In this document: positions 1 to 8,197 of the stretch, one piece after another
Layout: each line of letters begins with the position of its first letter
How positions within the stretch are numbered: the first letter of the stretch is position 1
Assembly (NCBI GenBank): GCA_017883025.1
Contig: JADGOH010000116.1
Span: forward strand, 1-43,997
Direction of reading: 5' to 3'
Length of the DNA stretch: 43,997 nt
DNA from: Acidimicrobiales bacterium
Lineage (GTDB): Bacteria; Actinomycetota; Acidimicrobiia; Acidimicrobiales; RAAP-2
Notes under the pieces: model-generated
Databases searched by the model: none
What the model was told of the DNA's origin: nothing
What the model saw: only the letters and a program-made list of their open reading frames with translations
Made by a program: the position numbers and the translations under genes

Positions 1-290
1 GCGGCGGCGTCCACGTGCTGGAAGTCGCAGCCGCCGCACCGTCCGGGCCCGGCGTGGGGACAGACGGGGTCGACGCGGTCGGACGACGGCTCCAGCACCT
101 CCACGGCGTCGGCGCGCAGGAACGACGTCGTCTCCGAGGTGATGCGGACCCGCACGCGCTCGCCGGGCAGGCTGTGGCGGACGAACACGACACGGCCGTC
201 CGGTCCCCGGGCCACGCAGCCGCCGCCGGCGGCAATGGCACCCACCTCGAGCTCGACGACGTCGTCCGGCACGTTGGGGGAGGCGTCCAT
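1..290 (-). CDS. TRAM-domain class I SAM-dependent RNA methyltransferase (TrmA/RumA type), N-terminal part only
   Basis: The gene runs off the left edge of the window, so only the first 96 codons are present. The start is the ATG complementary to 288-290. The visible part fits a TRAM RNA-binding domain (about residues 8-65: VVELEVGAIAAGGGCVARG, then a strand ending in LPGERVRVRI). It is followed by the first three cysteines of the 4Fe-4S site of 23S rRNA or tRNA m5U methyltransferases (C77, C85, C88, in CPHAGPGRCGGC). The catalytic methyltransferase domain lies outside the window. A TAAGAA hexamer sits 6 nt before the ATG, close to the TANNNT leaderless pattern seen elsewhere. It diverges from the nitroreductase gene. 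Whether the target is rRNA or tRNA cannot be told from this fragment. Confidence 0.85.
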   Translation of the reverse strand, partial: MDASPNVPDDVVELEVGAIAAGGGCVARGPDGRVVFVRHSLPGERVRVRITSETTSFLRADAVEVLEPSSDRVDPVCPHAGPGRCGGCDFQHVDAA

Positions 291-361
291 GCCCGGTTCT
301 TAGCACCCGGGGGGCCACGGCCCCCGGCCCGGCCACGCCGCCCGTCAACCACGCGCGGCGG

Positions 362-367
362 TACGGT
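362..367 (+). promoter_or_regulatory. candidate -10 element of the nitroreductase gene
   Basis: TACGGT matches the TANNNT form seen throughout the window. It lies about 49 nt before the GTG start, which has its own Shine-Dalgarno site, so a leadered transcript is expected. Confidence 0.35.
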
Positions 368-416
368 GAGGGCCGACCGACCGCCACGGGGCGTCGGGGG
401 ACTCCGGGAGCGACGG

Positions 417-1085
417 GTGGACATCTTCGAGGCGCTGTACACGACACGGGCGATGCGCCGCGTCCGACCCGACCCGGTGCCGATGGACGTCCAGGCCCAG
501 ATCCTGGACGCGGCAATCCGGGCGCCATCGGGTGGCAACACCCAGAACTGGCGATTCCTGGTGGTCGACGACAAGGACCAGATCGGCCGGCTCGCCCCCC
601 TCTACCGCCACGCGATCACCGAGCTGTGGGACACGGTCTACGCGGACCGTCTGGCCGCCGCCCACGGCGCGCCCGACGATCCGGAGAGCGTGCAGCTGCT
701 GAAGGTGCAGGCATCGGCCGACTGGCTGGCCGACCACTTCGCCGAAGTCCCGCTGTTCCTGTTCGCGTTCATCCAGGGCGACCCGACCGGAGGGTCGATC
801 TACCCGGCGGTGTGGAGTGCGCAGCTGGCCGCCCGGGCCCACGGCGTGGGCAGCTCGCTGACTGCCGTGCTCGGGTTCTGGCACCCGGACGAGACGTTCG
901 AGATCCTGGGTGTGCCCACCGACGAGCAGTGGATCATGGCGTGCTGCGTCAGCTTCGGGTACCCGACCGGCCGGTGGGGCGTGGCCGAGCGCCGTCCGGT
1001 CCACGAGGTCGCCTACCGCAACCGTTGGGGCGCTCCCGTCGGGTTCACCGTCGACGAGCCCCTGTGGTCGCCCGACCAAGTCTGA
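417..1085 (+). CDS. nitroreductase family FMN-dependent oxidoreductase
   Basis: This 222-residue protein belongs to the nitroreductase fold, which uses FMN and NAD(P)H to reduce nitro compounds, quinones or flavin-like substrates. The typical N-terminal FMN-binding stretch is visible: TTRAMRRVRPDPVP, then AAIRAPSGGNTQNWRFLVV. A later segment, SAQLAARAHGVGSSL, matches the dimer and FMN region of the family. An open frame extends far upstream, but the GTG at 417 was chosen because a GGGAG Shine-Dalgarno site precedes it and the family homology begins there. The upstream extension is antisense to the divergent methyltransferase gene. The physiological substrate cannot be read from the sequence. 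Confidence 0.85.
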   Translation: MDIFEALYTTRAMRRVRPDPVPMDVQAQILDAAIRAPSGGNTQNWRFLVVDDKDQIGRLAPLYRHAITELWDTVYADRLAAAHGAPDDPESVQLLKVQASADWLADHFAEVPLFLFAFIQGDPTGGSIYPAVWSAQLAARAHGVGSSLTAVLGFWHPDETFEILGVPTDEQWIMACCVSFGYPTGRWGVAERRPVHEVAYRNRWGAPVGFTVDEPLWSPDQV

Positions 1086-1145
1086 CCCGCATGCAGGTCC
1101 ACGGGTCGTTGGTCGAGACAAACGTCCTGGTCAGCGGTCCACTGC

Positions 1146-1151
1146 TAGAGT
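1146..1151 (+). promoter_or_regulatory. -10 element of the tRNA-Gly gene
   Basis: TAGAGT lies 15 nt before the mature tRNA 5' end. This gives a short 5' leader for RNase P removal. No convincing -35 hexamer is visible. Confidence 0.55.
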
Positions 1152-1166
1152 CGGGGCCGCACTGAT

Positions 1167-1240
1167 GCGGCTGTAGCTCAATGGTAGAGCCTCTGATTTC
1201 CAATCAGATGACGAGGGTTCGATCCCCTTCAGCCGCTCCA
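1167..1240 (+). tRNA. tRNA-Gly (anticodon TCC), CCA encoded
   Basis: A full cloverleaf can be drawn. The acceptor stem GCGGCTG pairs perfectly with CAGCCGC. The D arm contains GCTC...GAGC. The anticodon arm TCTGA-TTTCCAA-TCAGA carries anticodon TCC. The T arm has GGTTCGATCC. The discriminator T is followed by a genomically encoded CCA. It reads GGA and GGG glycine codons. It is a single-tRNA unit with its own -10 element upstream, and no integrase or attachment-site duplication is seen next to it. Confidence 0.97.
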
Positions 1241-1294
1241 CTCCGCGAGGGGCCGGGCCGGACGGCGGTCCCCGGGATCGACCACCGGGACCGG

Positions 1295-1300
1295 TAGGTT
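1295..1300 (+). promoter_or_regulatory. leaderless-type -10 element (CoA transferase gene)
   Basis: TAGGTT ends 6 nt before the GTG at 1307 and no Shine-Dalgarno site is present. Transcription is expected to start at or next to the start codon. Confidence 0.55.
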
Positions 1301-1306
1301 CGACCC

Positions 1307-2539
1307 GTGCGCACGGTGACCGAGACCGTCATCCGTGACCGGCTGGCGGCGCTGCCGGGCGACGCGCCCCGGGTCGTGGTGGCGGGCAACTTCGCCACGC
1401 CCCATGAGCTCGTCCGCATCCTCGACGCCGCGCTCCCCCGCTGCCGTGCCTTCTCGCTCAACAACCAGGTCGGCTGGCCCCGACGCGACGGCTGGGTGAC
1501 CGAGACCCCGTTCGTCGGGCCCGGCGTCCGGGGCGACCCCCTGGTCGACTACCTCCCGATGCGGCTGTCGCTGGTGCCCCGTCTCCTCCGATCGCACCGC
1601 CCGCCCGAGGCCGTGCTCATCCAGACGACCCCGCCCCGTGACGGCAGGGTCTCCCTCGGGATCGAGGTCAACCTGCTTCCGGCGGCCATCGAGGCCGTCC
1701 GGGCCCGCGGTGGCCCGGTGATCGCCCAGGTCAACGCCCGCATGCCCTACACCCTGGGCGACGCGCTGGTCGACGTCGACCTCATCGACCTGGCCCTCGA
1801 GGTCGAGGAGCCGATGCCGTCCCCGGATCCGCATGCCGACGACCCGGTGTGCGCCGCCATCGGCGAGCAGGCCGCCCGGTACGCCTGTGACGGAGGGACC
1901 GTCCAGCTCGGGATCGGGCAGATACCCGACGCCGCCGCCGGGGCGCTGACCGGGGCGCGCTCGCTCGGCGTCTGGTCCGAGATGATCAGTGACGGCGTCC
2001 TCGGGCTGGCACGGGCCGGGGCGCTGGACCCCGACCGGCCGCTGCGGGCCTCGTTCCTGTTCGGGTCACCCGAGCTGTACGACTGGGTGGACGGCAACCC
2101 CCAGGTGGTCATGGTGCGGACCGAAGTGGTCAACGACCCGGCCCGCATCGCCGCGCAGCCGGCAATGCTGTCCATCAACACCGCCCTGCAGGTCGACCTC
2201 TACGATCAGGTGAACGCCTCCTACGTGCGTTCGCGGATCTACTCGGGCTTCGGCGGACAGCCCGACTTCGTGAGCGGCGCGCTGCACTCGCACGGAGGTC
2301 ACGCCGTGGTGGCCCTCCGCTCGTGGCACGACAAGTCGGGGACGTCGAATGTGATCCCACTCCTGCGCGAACCGGCCACGTCGTTCCAGCACTCGGTCAT
2401 CGTCACCGAGCACGGCGCCGCCGAGGTGTTCGGGCGCAGCACCGGCGACCAGGCCCGACTGCTCATCGAGGAGGCCGCCGACCCACGCGCCCGTGACGGG
2501 CTGCGTGAGGCGGCGTCCGGGCACGGGCTGGTCGACTGA
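1307..2539 (+). CDS. acetyl-CoA hydrolase/transferase family protein (4-hydroxybutyrate CoA-transferase-like)
   Basis: This 410-residue protein resembles the acetyl-CoA hydrolase / 4-hydroxybutyrate CoA-transferase family, which moves CoA between acyl groups through a glutamyl-CoA intermediate. Visible features are the WSEMISDG segment, where the family's catalytic glutamate lies, and the GFGGQPDF glycine loop that binds CoA. The C-terminal TEHGAAEVFG is also typical. The gene stands alone, with no acyl-CoA dehydrogenase or 4-hydroxybutyrate dehydrogenase beside it, so the acyl substrate is open. The GTG start follows a TAGGTT -10 at 6 nt. It is convergent with the next gene, with only 12 bp between stop codons. 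Confidence 0.82.
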   Translation: MRTVTETVIRDRLAALPGDAPRVVVAGNFATPHELVRILDAALPRCRAFSLNNQVGWPRRDGWVTETPFVGPGVRGDPLVDYLPMRLSLVPRLLRSHRPPEAVLIQTTPPRDGRVSLGIEVNLLPAAIEAVRARGGPVIAQVNARMPYTLGDALVDVDLIDLALEVEEPMPSPDPHADDPVCAAIGEQAARYACDGGTVQLGIGQIPDAAAGALTGARSLGVWSEMISDGVLGLARAGALDPDRPLRASFLFGSPELYDWVDGNPQVVMVRTEVVNDPARIAAQPAMLSINTALQVDLYDQVNASYVRSRIYSGFGGQPDFVSGALHSHGGHAVVALRSWHDKSGTSNVIPLLREPATSFQHSVIVTEHGAAEVFGRSTGDQARLLIEEAADPRARDGLREAASGHGLVD

Positions 2540-2551
2540 CGAGCTGCTCGA

Positions 2552-3625
2552 TCAGCGCGACCCCGCGGGGCCGAAGCCGACCCCGCTGCGCACCAACCCG
2601 AGGTCGGCCATCGTGCGGACGCCCGGGGCCGCCTCGCACAGCGCAGGGATCGAGTTGACGGCCTGCATCGCCGTGGCCACGCTGGCCGCCCGAACGTGCT
2701 CGGCCAGCGGGAGGTCCCGTTCGTAGCTGGCCAGCGTGAGCAAGTGGGCCCGCACCGACGGGTCACCCTCGAGGGTGAGCGTCCAGCCGTCCTGCGGGGT
2801 GGGCCAGTGCGTCGGATACTCGCCGCCCACGGTCCACAGGGCGTCGATCTCCACCAGGATGCGACCGTCCCGCAGCCCGCGCCAGTGCCACCGCTGTCCG
2901 GCGACCGTGCCGGCGGCCAGGCGGATGCCGAAGATGTCGTGGTCGTGCTCGGCCAGGACCAGGTCGACCTCGGTGGTGATCTCGTCGAGGGTGGCACCGA
3001 GCCCGTCGGCGATCAGCGCCACCTCCTCCTTGAAGATCCCGCTGTTGAACGCCAGGAAGTCGCTGTCCTCCTCGTTCACCTCGGCCGCGGGCCGCCCGAA
3101 GCGCATGTTGTCGAAGGTGATGGTGGTGCTCTCGTAGAACGACCAGTCCGCCCGCTCCTGCAGGGTGACCCGGTCGACCGTTCGGCACATGCCGGACAGG
3201 GCGAACGGCAGGACACCGCTCAGGTTCCCCGGGTTGAGGCCCGTTCCGTGGACCGAGGTCCCTCCCCGCTCGCACGCCTCGAGCAGCCGGGCGAGGTCGG
3301 GTCCGGGCAGCGCCCTCGGGTAGAAGAGGAAGGCCGTCGTGACCACGTTGGCGCCGCCGGCCAACAGGGCGCACACGTCGTCGAGGGAGGTGAGCCGCGG
3401 CATGTAGGCGACGCAGTCCGCCTCCAGGTCGAGCAGCGCGCCGATGTCCCGGGTGGCGGTCACGCCGAGTGGTTCGACTCCGGCCAGGACGCCCAGGTCG
3501 ACCCCTTCCTTCTCGGCCGAGTGGACCCACCCACCGACGAGCTCCATGTCCGGACGGCCGGCGATCGCCCGGATCGACTCCACACCCTGGGCCCCGGTCG
3601 CCCACTGGATCACTCGGTAGCCCAC
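2552..3625 (-). CDS. dihydrodipicolinate reductase-like NAD(P)-dependent oxidoreductase
   Basis: The 357-residue protein starts with a Rossmann nucleotide-binding strand (YRVIQWATGAQGVESIRAI). It follows the fold of 2,4-diaminopentanoate dehydrogenase and of actinobacterial proteins annotated as dihydrodipicolinate reductases. The segment HGTGLNPGNLSGVLP resembles the substrate loop of this group. It lacks the compact size of true DapB (about 250 residues), so a lysine-pathway role is unlikely. Many actinobacterial relatives sit among steroid or fatty-acid genes, but no such neighbours are seen here. The GTG start is preceded by a strong AAGGGGGAG Shine-Dalgarno site, so the transcript is expected to have a leader. 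Its substrate is unknown. Confidence 0.75.
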   Translation of the reverse strand: MGYRVIQWATGAQGVESIRAIAGRPDMELVGGWVHSAEKEGVDLGVLAGVEPLGVTATRDIGALLDLEADCVAYMPRLTSLDDVCALLAGGANVVTTAFLFYPRALPGPDLARLLEACERGGTSVHGTGLNPGNLSGVLPFALSGMCRTVDRVTLQERADWSFYESTTITFDNMRFGRPAAEVNEEDSDFLAFNSGIFKEEVALIADGLGATLDEITTEVDLVLAEHDHDIFGIRLAAGTVAGQRWHWRGLRDGRILVEIDALWTVGGEYPTHWPTPQDGWTLTLEGDPSVRAHLLTLASYERDLPLAEHVRAASVATAMQAVNSIPALCEAAPGVRTMADLGLVRSGVGFGPAGSR

Positions 3626-3719
3626 GGCTCCCCCTTCGGCTCGGGCGCCGGACGCCGGCGCCGTCGCCGATCGTAGGGGCGGGGCCGCGACGGTGCCGGT
3701 CGGCGCCCCGGTGCGGCGG

Positions 3720-3725
3720 TAGCGT
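3720..3725 (+). promoter_or_regulatory. leaderless-type -10 element (MFS exporter gene)
   Basis: TAGCGT ends 6 nt before the GTG at 3732. A nearby ATG at 3727 runs into TGA after two codons, so the GTG is the only workable start. Confidence 0.55.
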
Positions 3726-3731
3726 CATGTC

Positions 3732-5411
3732 GTGACTTCAAGGGGGAACCAGCCCACGGCCGACACGGCCGAGGGCCGAGCCGGGGGCCGCTCGCCGGTC
3801 CTCCTGATCCTGGCGTCGGCCCAGTTCCTCATGACCCTGGACAGCTCGGTCATGAACGTGTCGATCCAGTCGGTGGCCAACGACCTCCACACGACGGTCA
3901 CCGGGATACAGACCGCCATCACGCTCTACACATTGGTGATGGCCGCCTTCATGATCACCGGCGGCAAGATCGGTGCCATCATCGGCCGCCGCAAGGCGTT
4001 CGGAATCGGCCTCGTCGTCTACGCGTGCGGGTCGTTCGTCACCGCCATCTCCCCCAATCTGACCGTCCTCATCATCGGCTGGTCGCTGCTGGAGGGGCTC
4101 GGCGCCGCCCTGATCCTGCCGGCCATCGTGGCCCTCGTGGCGGGCAACGTCCCGAAGGAGGGCCGGTCGGCGGCCTACGGGCTGATCGCCGCGGCCGGCG
4201 CCATCGCCGTGGCCGCGGGTCCCCTGATCGGCGGCGCCGTCACCACGTTCGCGTCGTGGCGCTGGGTGTTCGTGGGCGAGGTGGTCGTCGTGGCGGTCAT
4301 CTTGGTCTTCATCCGCCGGATCAGCGACACCCCGCCCGAGGAGCGCAAGCCCTTCGACCTGGTGGGTGCCGCCCTGTCGGTGGGGGGCCTCAGCCTGACC
4401 GTCTACGGCGTCCTGCGCTCGGGCACCTGGGGATGGGTGCGACCGGTCGGCGACGCGCCGGCCATCGGCGGGGTGTCGCTCGTGTTCTGGCTCGTGCTCG
4501 TCGGCCTGCTGCTGCTCGGCGGGCTCGTCGAGTGGGAGTCGCACCGGGTCGCGACCAACAAGGAGCCCCTCTTCCGGCCGTCGATGTTCGCCAACCGGCA
4601 GATGACCGGCGGGCTGATCGCGTTCTTCTTCCAGTTCTTCGTCCAGTCGGGCATCTTCTTCACCATTCCCCTGTTCCTGTCGGTGGTGCTGGGCCTCAAC
4701 GCGCTCCAGACTGGCCTGCGCCTGCTGCCGCTCTCGGTCATGCTGCTCGTGTCCGCCCTCGCCGTCCCCAAGTTGGCCCCCCAGGCGTCCCCCCGGCGGG
4801 TCGTCCGCATCGGGCTCCTGCTCATCCTGTTGGGTGACCTGGTCCTGGTGGCCGGGCTCTCCCCCGGGGCCAACGCCGGGATCGTGCTGGTGCCGATGGC
4901 ACTGATCGGGCTCGGCATCGGTGCCCTGGCCTCCCAGTTGGGGGCGGTCACCGTCTCGGCCTTCCCGGACACCATGAGCGCCGAGATCGGCGGCCTCCAG
5001 AACACGTTCACCAACTTCGGCGCGTCACTCGGCACCGCCCTGGTCGGCGCCGTGCTCATCGGGAGCCTCTCCACGACGTTCATCGCCGGGGTGTCGTCCA
5101 ACCCGGCCGTCCCCGCCGACGTGGTCACCCATGCCAGCTCCACCCTCGAGGCGGGCATCCCGTTCGTGTCCGACGCCGACCTGCAGCAGCACCTGGCCAC
5201 GACCACCCTCACCCCCGAGGCCCAGCAGGCCGTCGTCGACGAGAACGCCAACGCCCGGCTGGTCGGCCTCCGCGTGGCCCTCTCGGTGGTCGCCCTCGTG
5301 ATCGCAGTGGCGATGTTCTTCGCCCGGATGCTGCCCACGGAGTCGCTTGCCGGTGGCACGGCCCCGGCCGGTGGGCACCGCCGCCGACGTCGACGGCGCC
5401 AGGAGGCCTGA
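3732..5411 (+). CDS. MFS transporter, DHA2 (EmrB/QacA) family, 14 membrane helices
   Basis: A 559-residue inner-membrane drug:proton antiporter-type protein. The DHA2 signatures are visible in order: LDSSVMNVSIQSVANDL (motif D1 in helix 1), GGKIGAIIGRRKAF (motif A loop between helices 2 and 3), and GPLIGGAVTTFASWRWVF (motif C and the helix 5/6 turn). The length fits the 14-helix subfamily. The extra-cytoplasmic segment after about residue 450 is rich in small and polar residues. The C-terminal tail is strongly basic (HRRRRRRR). No adjacent TetR or MarR regulator is seen, so control and substrate are unknown. Confidence 0.88.
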   Translation: MTSRGNQPTADTAEGRAGGRSPVLLILASAQFLMTLDSSVMNVSIQSVANDLHTTVTGIQTAITLYTLVMAAFMITGGKIGAIIGRRKAFGIGLVVYACGSFVTAISPNLTVLIIGWSLLEGLGAALILPAIVALVAGNVPKEGRSAAYGLIAAAGAIAVAAGPLIGGAVTTFASWRWVFVGEVVVVAVILVFIRRISDTPPEERKPFDLVGAALSVGGLSLTVYGVLRSGTWGWVRPVGDAPAIGGVSLVFWLVLVGLLLLGGLVEWESHRVATNKEPLFRPSMFANRQMTGGLIAFFFQFFVQSGIFFTIPLFLSVVLGLNALQTGLRLLPLSVMLLVSALAVPKLAPQASPRRVVRIGLLLILLGDLVLVAGLSPGANAGIVLVPMALIGLGIGALASQLGAVTVSAFPDTMSAEIGGLQNTFTNFGASLGTALVGAVLIGSLSTTFIAGVSSNPAVPADVVTHASSTLEAGIPFVSDADLQQHLATTTLTPEAQQAVVDENANARLVGLRVALSVVALVIAVAMFFARMLPTESLAGGTAPAGGHRRRRRRRQEA

Positions 5412-5521
5412 CCGGCGTCCTGCCCGGTGTCGACATCCCTCATGACAAGACGACTTGCATCCAGGGGCTCCCACCAGGGCCGAAGGTCCCGTCGTCGGCG
5501 AAGGTCACGAATCAGGTAAAG

Positions 5522-7042
5522 GTGAGGGCACGGACCGCCGATGCCTCCAGTGTGCGATTCGATCTCGTCCACCCGACGCCGCGGCAGCTGCGCGACGGAG
5601 TGACCTGCGGCCTGATCGCCGAGTCGATCATGGTGCCCGTCCTGTTGACGCTGACATTCGTCAACCACACGTCGGTCCGCTGGGGCTACATGCTCGCCGC
5701 GGTCGGCTGCATCGTCGCCTCGATCGCGTACCAGGGCGTCTTCACGCTGGCGACCCGCGGCGAGGCCAGCGTGCGCTCCCAGGCCAACACCTGGTTCGTC
5801 ATCGCCTGCCTGGCCCTGGCCGGGCTCGCCTGCATCGAGTTGTCCACGGCCACGCCGGCCGCCCTGTACACACCGGCGATGCTGGTGGGCGTCATCTTCG
5901 TCTCCATCGTCGGGGACCGGCGCATGCAGGTGATCGTCGACCTCTACGCCATGGCCCTCATCGCCCTGATCGGATGGGTGCAGGGGCTGCGCGGTGGGGA
6001 ATTCCTCGTGTCGATGGTCATCTACGCGTCGACCATCGCCGTCGTCAACTTCATCTGCGCCCGCACCGTCGGCTCGCTCACCGGCCAGATCAACTTCTCC
6101 CAGTCCCTCGACTCGCTGAACGAGTGTTTCGACGAGGTCGGGATCGATGCGGCACGGCCCACCTCCGAGACGTTCGCGGAGATCTTCTCCCGGGGACTCC
6201 CCTACGTGGCCAGCATCGTGCCGGCACAGCGGGTCGCCGTGTTCACGCGCAGCGGCTCGCTGCAGCGCTACACCCTGCTGGCGTCGTGGCCCGACATCAC
6301 GGCGGACGCCGGCGACCTCGCCCGGCTGCCGGCGGTCGCCACCTCCCTGGCCAACAACTCGGTCGAGCTCGACCCGTGGCACTGCGTCATGCCGGTCGGG
6401 TACGCCCAGGACGGCGAGCTGGTCATGGTCATCGAACGGTCCGTGCCCGACGGGTCCATCGACCCCCGCACCGCCGAAGAGGTGGGGCTGTTGGCCGCCG
6501 CCTTCCTGCGAATCACCAGCCGTGTCAACTTCGTCAACGGACTCCACACCGAGAGCCGCACCGACCCGCTCACCGGACTGGCCAACCGCCGCAGCCTGAT
6601 GGAGCGCATGGAGATGGAGATGGCCCACGCCCTGCGGGCCGAGACACCGCTCAGCGTGGCCATGATCGACATCGACCACTTCAAGGACTTCAACGACCGC
6701 TACGGTCACGTGGTCGGCGACACCGTGCTCCGGTCGGTCGCCGCCATGATGGTCTCCAATACCCGGGACCAGGACCTGGTCGCCCGCTACGGCGGCGAGG
6801 AGTTCTGCCTGGTGCTTCCGGACACCGACCTGCTCGGTGGCCACCACCTCCTCGACCAGCTGCGCAACGGCGGGCGGGACTCCACCACCGATCTCGGGGT
6901 CACCATGTCGGTCGGCCTGACCAGCTGGGACGGGATCGAGGACCCGATGTCGTTCATCGACCGGGCCGACCGGGCCCTCTACCAGGCCAAGAGCTCGGGA
7001 CGGGACCGGGTCGTCTCGATCGCCGCCTACACGGAGTCGTGA
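5522..7042 (+). CDS. membrane-anchored GAF-like/GGDEF diguanylate cyclase
   Basis: This 506-residue protein has six hydrophobic helices (about residues 30-180), a central GAF-like region (about 195-335) and a GGDEF domain (about 345-500). It makes the second messenger c-di-GMP from two GTP. The active-site loop is intact as GGEEF (424-428). The product-inhibition I-site RxxD is present exactly five residues earlier (RDQD, 415-418), so activity and feedback inhibition are both expected. The domain begins at TDPLTGLANRR and ends near DRADRALYQAKSSGRDRV. No EAL or HD-GYP domain occurs here. The GTG start has a purine-rich AGGTAAAG sequence before it. The signal sensed by the membrane and GAF parts is unknown. 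Confidence 0.9.
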   Translation: MRARTADASSVRFDLVHPTPRQLRDGVTCGLIAESIMVPVLLTLTFVNHTSVRWGYMLAAVGCIVASIAYQGVFTLATRGEASVRSQANTWFVIACLALAGLACIELSTATPAALYTPAMLVGVIFVSIVGDRRMQVIVDLYAMALIALIGWVQGLRGGEFLVSMVIYASTIAVVNFICARTVGSLTGQINFSQSLDSLNECFDEVGIDAARPTSETFAEIFSRGLPYVASIVPAQRVAVFTRSGSLQRYTLLASWPDITADAGDLARLPAVATSLANNSVELDPWHCVMPVGYAQDGELVMVIERSVPDGSIDPRTAEEVGLLAAAFLRITSRVNFVNGLHTESRTDPLTGLANRRSLMERMEMEMAHALRAETPLSVAMIDIDHFKDFNDRYGHVVGDTVLRSVAAMMVSNTRDQDLVARYGGEEFCLVLPDTDLLGGHHLLDQLRNGGRDSTTDLGVTMSVGLTSWDGIEDPMSFIDRADRALYQAKSSGRDRVVSIAAYTES

Positions 7043-7071
7043 CGCCCGGGTCGTAGCCGACGGGCCACAGC

Positions 7072-7132
7072 CGCTGGGTCACAACGGTTGGGTCGCAATC
7101 GTTGGGTCATGAGCGCCTCGTCGGGGCGACGA
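7072..7132. terminator. short tandem repeat and weak hairpin between convergent genes
   Basis: Three imperfect copies of about 14 bp (core TTGGGTCRCAA) end near 7113. They are followed by a hairpin with arms TCGTCG/CGACGA at 7118-7132. The position between convergent stop codons suggests a terminator region. There is no U-tract. Confidence 0.3.
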
Positions 7133-7155
7133 CGCGACAGACGGATGCGGCCGGC

Positions 7156-7323
7156 TCAGCGCTCGGCGGCCAGCACCAGGTAGACGTTGTCGTCGACGGC
7201 GAACGTGTTCACGATGGTGAAGCCCTGGGCGGCCAGGGCGTCGAGCTCACCCTCGAGCTCGACCCTCCGCTCGGCGGCGACCAACCTCCCGCCGTGGACC
7301 CGCAGCACCTTGTGCGTCGTCAC
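7156..7323 (-). CDS. small conserved-looking protein, 55 residues (DUF4177-like)
   Basis: This short frame starts with GTG overlapping the TGA of the deacetylase gene (GTGA), which indicates translational coupling. The protein begins VTTHKVLRVHGGRLVAAERR and ends in TIVNTFAVDDNVYLVLAAER. The layout (basic first strand, charged helix, then a hydrophobic strand ending in VLxxER) is reminiscent of DUF4177-type proteins, but this is a weak resemblance. Composition is even and not GC-shadow-like. No cysteines or metal motifs are present. Function is unknown. The tight overlap suggests it is made in fixed ratio with the upstream PIG-L enzyme. Confidence 0.6.
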   Translation of the reverse strand: MTTHKVLRVHGGRLVAAERRVELEGELDALAAQGFTIVNTFAVDDNVYLVLAAER

Positions 7324-8165
7324 CGTGCCACCCCCTCGTGGGCCGCACCGCCGGCCAGTCCGCCCTCGGCCGTGACCACCAGGCCCGGCTCGCGCACGCC
7401 ACCGCCGAGGCCGTCGGGTTCGGGTCGTACCCGGATGAACCACTCCTGGCCCCAGACCCGGGCGAACACGTCCTCGGGCATCTGGAGGAAGAAGCTCTCC
7501 TCGGAGATCTGGCTGGCATGGGCCCGCATGGCCTCGCGCTTGACGGCGACCCACGGGGACACGTCGAGTTCGGTGGTGATCCGCTCGGCCGGCTCGCCCA
7601 TGGTGTCCGCCCCCTCGAGGTCGTCATCCGGCCCGTGGTCCGACTCGGCGGCCTCGGTACGCAGCGCCACCATGAAGTCACGGTCCATGGTGGCCAGGTA
7701 GACGACCGGGGTCCCGGCCCGATCGGCGGCGGCCATGCCGACGTCGTGGACCCGGACATGGTCCGGATGCCCGTAGCCTCCGTGCTCGTCGTAGGTGACC
7801 AGGACGTCCGACGACTCCTCGGACAGGACTGCGGCCAGGCGATCGGCAGCTTCGTCCAGGTCGGCGGTGGCGAAGACGTCGTCCCGTGCGTTGGAGTCCT
7901 CACCCTCCATGCCCGAGTCGTGGTATCCGAGGAAGAGCTGCCGGGCCGCACCCAGGATCGTGGCGGCCTCGGCCAGCTCCACGGCACGGCGCTCCCCGAG
8001 GGTCTCGCCGGGGCGGAGGAAGCCGTCGGCCACCTCGCCGAGTTCGCCACCGGTGGCAGTGACCAGGACGACCCGGTGGCCCTGGGCGGCGAGTGACGCC
8101 ATGGTCCCGCCGGTGGCGATCGCCTCGTCGTCGGGATGGGCGTGGAAGAAGGTCACGGTGGCCAT
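7320..8165 (-). CDS. PIG-L family deacetylase (MshB/LmbE-like)
   Basis: A 281-residue zinc-dependent N-deacetylase of the PIG-L/LmbE fold. The metal motif AHPDDE (H10, D12, D13) lies at the N terminus and the second motif HPDH lies in YDEHGGYGHPDH. A further conserved HASQ segment is near the C terminus. In actinobacteria this fold includes MshB (deacetylates GlcNAc-inositol in mycothiol synthesis) and Mca. The companion at 22091-22993 is clearly Mca-like, so this one could be MshB or a generic sugar deacetylase. The ATG at 8165 was chosen over a longer frame because homology starts there and TAGGGT lies 7 nt upstream. Confidence 0.85.
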   Translation of the reverse strand: MATVTFFHAHPDDEAIATGGTMASLAAQGHRVVLVTATGGELGEVADGFLRPGETLGERRAVELAEAATILGAARQLFLGYHDSGMEGEDSNARDDVFATADLDEAADRLAAVLSEESSDVLVTYDEHGGYGHPDHVRVHDVGMAAADRAGTPVVYLATMDRDFMVALRTEAAESDHGPDDDLEGADTMGEPAERITTELDVSPWVAVKREAMRAHASQISEESFFLQMPEDVFARVWGQEWFIRVRPEPDGLGGGVREPGLVVTAEGGLAGGAAHEGVAR

Positions 8166-8172
8166 TGCCCGC

Positions 8173-8178
8173 ACCCTA
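8173..8178 (-). promoter_or_regulatory. leaderless-type -10 element (PIG-L gene)
   Basis: On the minus strand TAGGGT ends 7 nt before the ATG at 8165. The gene can therefore be transcribed on its own despite the close upstream gene. Confidence 0.5.
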
Positions 8179-8197
8179 CCGGGACGGGCGGGCCCGA

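Noticed and set aside
1167-1240. tRNA-associated integration site
   Set aside because: No integrase gene, no repeat of the tRNA 3' end elsewhere in the window, and flanking genes look chromosomal.
4403-6847. 814-codon open frame on the minus strand
   Set aside because: It is antisense to the MFS exporter and the GGDEF cyclase, which are clearly real. Its protein is low-complexity Gly/Arg/Asp/His typical of GC-rich shadow frames.
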